From assembly GCA_051530055.1 (NCBI GenBank), contig CM121342.1, forward strand, positions 4,836,001-4,900,000: a stretch of 64,000 nucleotides of DNA, written 5' to 3'. Source of the stretch: Neoechinorhynchus agilis (Eukaryota; Acanthocephala). Both the position numbers and the translations under genes were made by a program. Below, piece after piece: positions 55,779 through 64,000 of the stretch (position 1 is its first letter; each line of letters begins with the position of its first letter). The notes below the pieces were generated by a model that had not been told where the DNA came from, ran no database searches, and saw only the letters and a list, made by a program, of their open reading frames with translations.

Positions 55779-56625
55779 TTAGAGAGAAAGGTCATTTGAA
55801 CCAGAATATTTGTTTTGCGTTTAAAAAATTGGTCAAAAACCATCGCCAGCCCAAGAATTCCAGATAAATCATTGTCAAAGAAATGTTTAGACATCGAGAA
55901 AAATAATGAGAAATAAAATCTAGGCCTGAGATTTGGTGCATATAAGCGCCCACGACTGATTTTAGTGTTAAATCGCATAGAATTTTTCAGATTAACCCAA
56001 TAAACTTCCATGATTTAAGGAGAAAAAACCCGACATTTGTCTGTGAGAAAGACGAGAAGATCTCGTTTTGTTAATGAAAAAACGGCTAAGAGCGAATTTC
56101 GGAATTGTTTCTTACAGTTAAAAAGAAGCAAGTTGGTGATGACTTCATTCTGATTCTGATCTTCTAACCGCACTTTCGTCCTTCTGTATACATCATCCGA
56201 ATTTGAATTCATTTTCGAATGGCGGTCACTCATTATAACATTTAAGAGAAACAATTAAGAGACTTTCAATTCAAAGTCGAAATACATTTGTCTTGTTGAT
56301 AGGAGAGAGAAATGAAATTAAGATTTTATTGGATATTTCGATCCACTATCTCGGATCTTCTTCAGCGATTGCTTGTAAGTTTTTCTCGAATACTTTTCAA
56401 CATTTGTCTTTAAAATTTTATTCAGGGTGAAAAACTCGGTATTTTCTCTAATGGATAGGAGATGTCGGATAATGGAGAAGGTTTCAAACAAAATGTGCAA
56501 CTATTGGACCGTAGACGGGCATAAGAGAGAAAACAAAGAAGAAATCGAGTTCCTTAGTATAAAGATGAGTACTTAATCATCCGCTGCTTTCAAGGTTAAA
56601 ATAAATTATTCTAAGAACGTTCATT
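55779..56625. other. Intergenic between MSH5 and VPS26
   Basis: No supported gene. The repeat core ATTTCGATCCACTATCTCGG then ATCTTCTTCAG (56335-56365) matches 48436-48460 in inverse sense and may belong to a hairpin or LINE-tail family. Confidence 0.5.
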
Positions 56626-58188
56626 TCACCCCTCGACTAATGCTGTTTCAACGACTTTGCTTTGAACCACTGGTTCCATTCGTGGGAGTGTATGGATGAT
56701 TTCTTTTCGATGTAAGAAATCGCTACCAGGTGATTTGCGCCATAGAACAATTTCTTGTTGTTTAAAGTATCTCCGATCATCTTCATCCACCAAGACAAGG
56801 TTAAGGTAATATTGAACCGAAAACTTATCCCTCACATTGCACATCGTGGGCGTAAGCAAGTCGTAAGCGCCCAAAAACATGCGTATTGGAATCGTTTCTC
56901 CTTTCGAAGGTGCACCGTCGAGGATTTCGTGGTGTGCCATGACCTCGGTTTCGCCATACGCACCAGGTCCGGTTCCAACGGTTTCCTTGCGAACCAATGA
57001 AATCTCCATGTATTTCACCTTTATTCTAACCAACGAGAAAAAAATCTTGCCGACGATAACATCCTTGAGGTGATACCGAGATTTATCGTACTCGAATTCT
57101 ATGTGTACTGGTTCGAAGGAGACAAAATTGTGACAGAGGCGATAAGGTCTAAACTTTAGAATCAAAAGTTTTCAATTTCATATTTAAATATTTCAAAAAG
57201 ACTTTTCACGGCTCATAATTTCATGGCTTGGTCACATAACCAACACAGATCCGGTTCAAGGAAGCTCATTATCGTAACTGGCTATCCAGGCTTAAAAGAT
57301 AAAATACGTTCAACTCCAATTCGATTATCCCGAAGGATTTTCTGTGTCGATGATCAAGAGAGCATTTTTGTACCTCGCAAATCGCTCAAAAAATAAAAAT
57401 TCGACTTAATTCGTCTAAATTGAATTTGATAGGAATTCGAATAGCTCCAATTTGCAATCAAAAAAAACAGTCCTATGCTGCAGAGTAAAAAAATTCGTTA
57501 TTGTGAAGAAAAAAATCGTGAAAAGTCCATTTCCAAAAATTGAAATTTTCCATACAATCGTCCTAATTAATTCTAGACTGACCGCTGAAAAGTCTCCTTC
57601 TTTTCGAACCACGCGTAAGCAGTCCTCAATACCAACTTCCATGTTGATTGGCTTCATAATCGGGCTCAGTTCATTTGTTTCGGTTTTCTTCAACGATTCC
57701 ACATAAACGTCTTCCTCTACAATTGTGCTAGAGAATCGTTTTTGAACACTAAGTCGAATAAAGTACCGGAGTCGTACATTTGTACCATAATAGGACTCAA
57801 ATGGCTTATCAACGTTAGCGAAAGCAAAGTCGAACGTATTGTCTTGGCTCAGTTCACCAGGATACGCAAGGAGCTTTGACATTGAAACGAACTCATGAAC
57901 ACTCGATCCACCCGAACTGCTGGCTAGAACTATGTTTTTGTCAGGATTAAGTTCCACTTGACCAATAAATTCCACTCGAATTCCTTGATGTTCAAGACGT
58001 GAGCCCTGTTTTCGTAAAGATAAACTGACTCGACCAATTACATCATCACCGTCGTAATAAACCGGCAACGAACGTTCAACCTGTTCAGAATCTTTGACCA
58101 TTCGCTTTAGACGATTAGCATTATCATTGAGATCAAAGGTGACATTAACCGACGATCCGCCAAGACCAAAAAAGCTCATTACCGACAT
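56626..58188 (-). CDS. VPS26: VPS26, retromer subunit
   Basis: The arrestin-like subunit of retromer (with VPS35 and VPS29), which retrieves cargo from endosomes. Exon 1 (about 57595-58188) begins MSVMSFFGLGGSSVNVTFDL and has the arrestin strands VELNPDKNIVLASSS, SMSKLLAYPGELSQ and FESYYGTNVRLRYFIRLS, ending MEVGIEDCL. After an intron of about 460 bp the second exon (56626 to about 57120) reads HIEFEYDKSRYHLKDVIVGK, GAPSKGETIPIRMFLGAYDL, KFSVQYYLNLVLVDEDDRRY and FKQQEIVLWRK. The exact splice near DCL/HIEFEY is not settled. The intron holds the dispersed CCCGAAGGATTTTCT motif. Confidence 0.93.
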
Positions 58189-58254
58189 TTTGGTTTGAAA
58201 AAAATCTAGAAAAATTAGAACATTTTTGGTGCGAATCAGAGTTGGTTAGGTAAA

Positions 58255-60885
58255 CAGAGAAACCGATTCTTAGGAAAGAAATAATGGAATAGCACGAGCA
58301 GGCGTATTGTCGGATGTCATTGAACGATCGATGTAGTTCATTGGCTATTTGTTCAAGTTTTGGCAAGTACACGCTCCTTATTTCATCATCACCATTTTTA
58401 ACTAAATGCCGAGTTAAAACAGTCACTAGACCTGAACAAAGTTCGAAATGTTCAGTTTGAATCAGTTTGTGTTCCATTGCTCGCACAAGAGCGCCAATTT
58501 CGTCAAAATCAAGCATATCCACTTCTTCGACGATCTGAACTGCCGTGCTCGATTCCAAATTTCGCATCAATGTGCTCGGTTCGTTTAAACTGTAAGTGTG
58601 AAGAAGCTCTGACTTTTTCCGCTTTTTCGTATTCTCGTGTTTTGGTTGCTTGTCAATGTCGCTGGTGTTGGACAAGAAGAACGGAATTTCAGTAGGGCGT
58701 TTGATAGTCGGTTCGGCTGGACGACATTTTGTTTGAATCACATCGGCGTGGATTAGGGAACGTAATGTTCGAGATCCATAAGGACTAAGTAAAATCTCAT
58801 CATTTGTTATTTTAGGAACTAAATTAGTTGTTAGACATATTTGGTCACTGAACGTCCTTACGAATACTTCAATAAGTTGACTGTTTTGGCGTGAAATGGC
58901 CAGTAGATCATTGGAGTCCACGTCCATGGAAACAACGGGCGAGTCAAATTGAAGTGAATCAATAAGATGTCCGGTTAAAAAATCCCATATCTGTACGTAA
59001 CATTCATTGATCGCCAGCACTAATTGAGCGTCTAATGAGGAGTAAATTCGTGGAATGAAAAAGACCAAAAAAAACAACCGAAATGACACAAATTCTCCTT
59101 CTATCCGGTAAAACGTGGACTTCTTACAAGCCCGATTTTAGTTTCCAACAACCGAATTACGGTCATTTTGTTGCAATCCACAAGAACCAAAGTGTTTTTT
59201 GACGGAACAGCAAGGATTGCTCGCTGTCTAAGAAGGTGAGTTTTCCCGGTGACTCCGTTTGATATCTTAAGAACAGTTGGTTTTTCATTTTTAAGTTCCA
59301 GAATCGCTGAAGCTTCATCGACCAAATTTTGTTTCAATACCGAAACGTTCGTACTTAATAGAAGTTCGCGGTTTAGTTGGGTCAAATGAACGCTAATTAT
59401 TCTTTCATCTGAGCAGACTTTAAAGTAGTACATGTTCCGCAATTCTTGGACTTCAAGATTAAACACTGCGACAACAACAAGTGGATCGATGTTATCATAA
59501 CCGACGATGGCAAAGTTACCACAGCACGAAATATCTGCACATTTCGCCACTTGTTCTTTGTGCTTTTTCGACTTTAATGGTTTAAGAATCCCATTATAAT
59601 CCCAGTTACGAGTGCCAGAACAAGCCGTACTTACGCCGCTTTGATGGCGATGGAGGCAAATCACATTTTCAAAGAAATTTTCCTTTTGCTCTTGTACACA
59701 AACGTCCAGAATTGGAGATGGTAGTAAGTGTGGTTTCAAATGAAGCTCATTTCCAAATGGTCTATACATGCTCAAGTTATAGGATAATAGCTTTTGACCG
59801 GACGCAACAAGAACTCTACTGGTATCATCTTGAATGAAACGGATTTGCTGAACAAAACTTGGATTGCCTTTCCGTTCCCGAAGAAGTCTTAGCCGATTGT
59901 TGTTATCGTCCACTACGAACTGTCTTAGAGCATTATCATCGGAAGCGACCAAAATCACTGGGATCGTTGAAAGGAATTCTAGCTTCGTTATGGTGTCCAG
60001 TCTTTGAGAGAATCGAAGATCCGTCCCTCAAAAACTGCTAAATCCAAGACCAACCAATTGATGAATGTGTTGACGTTCGTTAAGATCCCAACAAGCTATG
60101 AATCCGTTGCCACCAGTGACCAGTTGGTCTCGTTTTCTATCTAATCTAAATGAAGCAGCTAAAACTGGTCCATGTTCATGTTGAAATCTTAATATTTGTT
60201 TATCTTGAGCAAGGTCATACACAACACAATCTCCATTATCGAATCCAATAGCAACAATGTCTACGACTGTCGATTGAACCACACAATGTATTTGTGAGTT
60301 AAACTTAAATTCGTAAATTATTCGACCATGTTTAACATTCACGAGTTGAGCATTCCTTCCTTGTACAATTAGAACTTTGTTAAGATAAGTTGCTGGATGG
60401 ACGATGAAAGGTCTTGAGTTTAATTCTTGGTTCAATAAACTCAAAGAAACGTCGATTACGTTTTCTTTGAACGCCCAAATGTGAACTTGTGATCTATAGT
60501 CAACAATAACAACATGAAACGAATCAAACATATACATATCGGCCACTTCTTCATCGATTTTCAATTTCTCGTAGTTTTCTTGGAAACTTTTGGTGTCGAT
60601 AATCGTTATAACGTTCCTTATGGCAACAAAAATCCAACCATTCCCACTGCATAGACAATTTATGCGCTCATTTTGAAAATCAATTAGCGATTCACTTTGA
60701 CCAACGTAAGCGATATCGTTTCCTCGGAACTTCAAAATACTCCCACCGGCCACTGTGAACACTTGAAGCTCACTTTTAGAAATTGTGAGACTCGTACAAA
60801 ACGGTACATATGAATCAGACACTTGACCACATCTCAGAAAAGGAGAATACGTCTTCGATGACGTCATCTTTGTGAAATTCACCAT
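58255..60885 (-). CDS. WDR36: UTP21 / WDR36, UTP-B WD40 protein
   Basis: A tandem WD40 protein of the UTP-B module in 18S rRNA maturation, the same subcomplex as UTP18 in this window. Exon 1 (60028-60885) opens MVNFTKMTSSKTYSPFLRCG with FIVHPATYLNKVLIVQGRN and VVDIVAIGFDNGDCVVYDLA. Exon 2 (59101-59958) includes VQQIRFIQDDTSRVLVASGQ and ADISCCGNFAIVGY. Exon 3 (about 58255-59089) has the last blades (ECYVQIWDFLTGHLIDSLQF) and the UTP21 C-terminal helical domain (EIRSVYLPKLEQIANELHRS). The splices between exons are short but not all resolved, and the C-terminus is approximate. The start ATG is preceded at about 90 bp by the block shared with BDP1. Confidence 0.92.
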
Positions 60886-60974
60886 TTTATTGTGTCATCA
60901 TTGGAGAGTTCTTTTGGTACGGAAGAATCGTTCTTCATGACGAAAGAAAATATGCTGGTCTTTGCGGTTTAAAT

Positions 60975-61190
60975 CCGTAATTTGGTTCCGCGGCGCAGGA
61001 ACTGGTCAATCAATTGTCTAAAAGAGATTGAGACGAATCACTGGCGATCCGAGATCAGGAGCATTACTCCTATACAAAACATTGGTCTGGCCGCGTAATG
61101 GGCGAGAACGTTGCCTTTGTTTGGACCGTTGCAGCCGGACAGCTACCGAGTGATCCAGACCGGTGGTGGTGGTGGTGGTGTAAATGATTT
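60975..61190 (-). promoter_or_regulatory. Upstream block shared with BDP1
   Basis: On the minus strand: CGGATCGCCAGTGATTCGTC, AGACAATTGATTGACCAGTT and CCGCGG, in the same order and spacing as at 13640-13800. It carries a GGT microsatellite (61163-61180) at its distal end where the other copy has only CACCACC. Promoter role inferred from matching distance to two start codons. Confidence 0.4.
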
Positions 61191-61228
61191 CATGTCTATT
61201 GAGATCAATGAAAACCATTCAGATAATA

Positions 61229-61340
61229 CCCCGGTAATAGTACATTTGATTTATAGGGAAATATGACTGATGAGGCGAGGTTAACTCCTCTGCGAAATAT
61301 TTCCCCTATAAATCAAAATCAAATGAGCTATTACCGGGGG
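61229..61340. repeat. Hairpin repeat A
   Basis: CCCCGGTAATAG...CATTTGATTTATAGGGAAATAT is mirrored by ATATTTCCCCTATAAATCAA...CTATTACCGGGG. The flank GAGATCAATGAAAACCATTC recurs at 61553, linking it to the next element. Confidence 0.85.
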
Positions 61341-61403
61341 ATTTTGACCAAAATTATATACTTTGACTAACCCGAAGGATTTTCTCTATCGATCATTCAA
61401 ATA

Positions 61404-61625
61404 ATGCCATCAAACAAAAAATTTAGTTTTACACGTCATCAGAAAATATGTTAGTGTTAAATCCGATCGAAATTATTTTTAAACTCAAGACTAACATATT
61501 TTCTAATGACGCGTAAAACTAAATTTTTTTGTTTGATGGCATTGAAATAATTGAGATCAATGAAAACCATTCAAATAATGTGCCATCAAACAAAAAATTT
61601 AGTTTTACACGTCATCAGAAAATCG
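61404..61625. repeat. Hairpin repeat B plus an extra arm
   Basis: ATGCCATCAAACAAAAAATT through ACACGTCATCAGAAAAT (61404-61452) faces its inverted copy at 61494-61543. A third copy in direct orientation follows at 61578-61625, preceded by the GAGATCAATGAAAACCATTC flank. This looks like repeated insertion of one element into the same spot. Confidence 0.85.
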
Positions 61626-61810
61626 AAAATTACAGGGCTAAAATTCGACATCCGAGCGAATAACTCGATCTTAATAAGAATTGGTTTTTTTGTCATTAAG
61701 AACGGAATTTCTACCATGTATTATCTGCCTCTCTTTTAAATCTTTCACTATTAAACCTTTAAAATGCCATACCAGCCAATGTTGATTGGAATTTCCTAAC
61801 CTTATTTTAG

Positions 61811-63071
61811 ATGAATGTGCCAAAATGGACGAATGCCACGTTTCAACCCGATTGTCCACCGTCGGGTACCACACTTGCAGATGGATATATGCCGTGTACT
61901 CCTTGTGGTATTCAATCGCTTGATCAATACCTTGATGGATTCACAAATTCTACTTCAATGGGTTTGTCTATGGGATCGCTTTGTCTTATTGTCGATGACT
62001 CACAAGCTCACAGATCATTTGCTTCCGTAATAGAACGATGCTTCGTTGCTGAAGGCTTGTGCAGCGATCAATCGGTTGCAATTATTCTTAATAACAATCG
62101 AGAATCCGAATTTCGATCTAGTATCCCAGCACCAAATGAAAATATGGAACCTAAAGAGGAAACGGATAAAAGCGTGAAACTCGATATTGCATGGAGATAT
62201 GAAAGGTACGATGCTAATCGCATTCTGTGCCAGTCACTCAGCACCGCACATGGAAGGCAGTTTAGACTAAACAAGAAGTTAGATACTCGTGAAAATAGAA
62301 TGCGGTTCTTTAAATTAAACTTATTATGTCAGGACGGCACTACTACCGGGTTTATCGTTCTATTCTTCATAAGCTTTAATTGTTTTGTGGTCTTCAATCA
62401 AAATAAAAAATTATCTATGTTTCTACCCCTTTTTTCTCTCTTGCAATTCGACTTCCATTTGAACTTAGGTCTCAGTTTTTGAGCCTCACTGAATCTTCAT
62501 ATTGTATAATCATTGGTCTTTCTTTTGCTCTGCCGGCCAAACAAAGACGCCAACAGACTTGATGTTCTTTATCGCCAGCTTAAAGACTATTTGGAGGAGG
62601 AATTCGCAGTAAAAAACCGCGTAATACGTGTCCTATTCCAATCATTCGGATCTCCGCTTTGGTCCTGTGATAATTCAGAAGCAGTTCTCTTCTTATATAA
62701 ACTCAAAAAAGTTATAAGAGATCGACCATGCGTATTCCTTATAACAATTCCTTCGTCCATCGATCGTACAACACTCTCTAAATTCGTAATTGTCGCTGAT
62801 TACGCCCTGAAACTAGTCCCTTTAAGAAATAACGAGGAATTAAAAGATATCAATGGATTTATACAAATTCTAAAGATGGAATCAATATGTGCTTCAATGG
62901 CACCGATTCCCACTTGCGGCCGAAATCGCGGATCAGAAATATGCTACTCGATCACACATTCGAGCGCCATCGTTTCAGAATTCAATCCACCTTCAGAGCC
63001 CGATCATTCGCCTCGATTGTGTTCCTAAGCGAAAATTGAATAAATTCTTTTTATTGTCCTCGCCGAATTAA
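61811..63071 (+). CDS. ELP4: Elongator subunit ELP4
   Basis: A RecA-like subunit of the ELP4-5-6 ring of Elongator, needed for wobble-uridine tRNA modification. Exon 1 (61811 to about 62330) opens MNVPKWTNATFQPDCPPSGT, with PCGIQSLDQYLDGF, SLCLIVDDSQAHRSFASVIE and the family KLDIAWRYERYDA. After an intron to about 62530, the second exon has DVLYRQLKDYLEEE, VLFQSFGSPLWS and LFLYKLKKVIRDRPCVFLIT. The Walker A lysine is absent, as in ELP4s generally. The frame near the C-terminus is ambiguous between 62900 and 63071, so the last 40 residues are uncertain. TTATTTTAG abuts the ATG. Confidence 0.9.
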
Positions 63072-64000
63072 GATTCGGTTTTATGAAATGGTTTATAAAG
63101 AAATCAAAATGATTCAAAAGCAGTAGTGGTCAATACGAATGAGTATAGAATCATTTGTTCGGACAATATTTCTTACAAAATTTTGCATGTATTTAAAGTT
63201 ATACGGAAAAGGGATTTATTTTGGAGGAATAAGGACGACTAATCAGTCTCAAATCTTGAAGTGTTGAAATCAACCCTCCCTCACTTACGGTTATCCCGTA
63301 TTTTGCAGCCTATCCAAATCACAAATCCGTCGTCTTAAAATTCTTCACAAAAGAGCATCTAAAATTTGCACGGCTGACTTCCCCTTCTCACGTCAATCCT
63401 ACCACCACCACCACCACCACAATTTTTATCACATTTTATTAAACTTTTCTCATGAGCACAACACTCGTAATCCCGATTCGTTTCATCCTCCCTCAAACTC
63501 CGCTCCCGGTGTTCGTTGCTGCCCAATCTTCTCTCGGATATCATAACTTGAAATGAACCTGAGGAAAGACCCAACCTTATAAGCGCTGCTGCAAACAATA
63601 ACTACCAATCCTGCCGGATGTTTTCAAACGAACGGATATCTCCCCGTCCGGATATTCCCACCCTAACTGTCGTACAAAAAACGGAATAACTGTGTGTTTA
63701 TGAGGACCCTAAGGTTTGGTGGGTACCTAGATTGTTGGCAGTTTCGACACGAGAATCGGAGGCGTGGTTGGAGGCTGTTCCTCTGGCATCTGTGGGAACT
63801 CTTCTCAATGATGAGGTAACGAGGATCGCAGTATCCTTAAGACTTGGTCTCCCGATATGGGTCTTTGGTTGATGCTTTCGGGCGACACGATCTCGTCTGC
63901 AGAAGGTCAGGAGGAAGGTTATCACGCCATTCTGAAATCAATAACGCAATTTCTCGGGCGTTGAGAACGGCGAACTTCCCGAACATCCTGGAACCTGCCC
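63072..64000. mobile_element. Repeats and a retroelement fragment at the window edge
   Basis: A CCA microsatellite (63401-63420) is followed by a copy of the repeat family seen at 29.98/31.95 kb (CACTCGTAATCCC; TTGGGTCTTTCC in reverse). From about 63770 the plus strand reads NDEVTRIAVSLRLGLPIWVF, matching the upstream part of the same retroelement protein family whose REase-like domain lies at 46460-46918. The fragment continues beyond the window. It is broken. No host gene is supported here. Confidence 0.5.

Noticed and set aside
61018-61218. Minus-strand ORF with a Thr run
   Set aside because: The Thr run is the GGT microsatellite, and the rest is the block shared with BDP1's upstream region.

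Overview
This is nuclear DNA from an animal with a compact genome. The evidence is short GT-AG introns (most resolvable ones are about 40 to 65 nt), genes packed on both strands, and an animal gene set: tropomyosin, PDCD10, cyclin-G-associated kinase, Mediator MED14, MSH5 and a single-Ig surface protein. The tropomyosin reads as spiralian-like (flatworm/rotifer grade), but this is a loose impression and the species is not identified. There is no sign of bacterial genes, CRISPR or intact tRNA/rRNA genes.

Layout. 0.5-1.6 kb: PDCD10 (-). 2.4-2.9 kb: a small secreted-peptide ORF inside an inverted repeat. 4.0-9.3 kb: GAK/auxilin (-), interrupted by a 14-copy 137-bp minisatellite. 9.3-10.1 kb: mitochondrial ribosomal protein S18 (-). 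10.1-12.3 kb: two tandem arrays, the second built from a tRNA-derived SINE-like unit. 12.3-13.5 kb: BDP1 of TFIIIB (-). 15.6-16.5 kb: intronless tropomyosin (+). 16.6-18.4 kb: Ty3/Gypsy fossil (-). 19-22.7 kb: decayed, repeat-rich DNA. 22.9-23.6 kb: an unrecognised protein (+). 23.7-24.25 kb: LINE reverse-transcriptase fragment (-). 24.5-25.1 kb: a CTG-containing array. 26.3-26.9 kb: a four-exon Ig-domain protein (+). 27.9-28.9 kb: a short-chain dehydrogenase (+). 30.9-31.9 kb: a Lifeguard/TMBIM protein (-) flanked by inverted repeats. 32.2-33.4 kb: proteasome alpha-6/PSMA1 (-). 34.4-36.2 kb: UTP18 (+). 37.1-39.2 kb: the spliceosomal protein RED/IK (-). 40.1-40.4 kb: BET1-type SNARE (-). 40.6-40.95 kb: a Cys-rich secreted protein (-). 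41.5-42.4 kb: a 191-bp array. 43.3-44.1 kb: TRAPPC4 (-). 44.3-46.1 kb: kinesin-13 (-). 47.1-47.8 kb: ribosomal protein S8 (+). 48.6-52.6 kb: MED14 (+). 52.6-55.8 kb: MSH5 (-). 56.6-58.2 kb: VPS26 (-). 58.2-60.9 kb: UTP21/WDR36 (-). 61.8-63.1 kb: ELP4 (+). The right edge holds repeats and a retroelement fragment.

Most genes are housekeeping: SSU-processome UTP-B (UTP18, UTP21), Pol III initiation (BDP1), translation (eS8, S18m), splicing (RED), membrane traffic (GAK, BET1, TRAPPC4, VPS26), proteasome, Mediator and Elongator. They do not form one pathway.

The most interesting signals are: (1) at least eight genes have an acceptor-like AG directly against the ATG, which suggests spliced-leader trans-splicing or 5'UTR introns; (2) a shared sequence block lies about 100 bp upstream of the start codons of both BDP1 and UTP21; (3) a TGACGTCA plus T-run plus GAATTCTTT module recurs around the S8 gene; (4) a tRNA-derived SINE-like unit is amplified in tandem; (5) the kinesin-13 has a changed KVD motif and an insertion before its P-loop. 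I found no convincing new multi-gene system.
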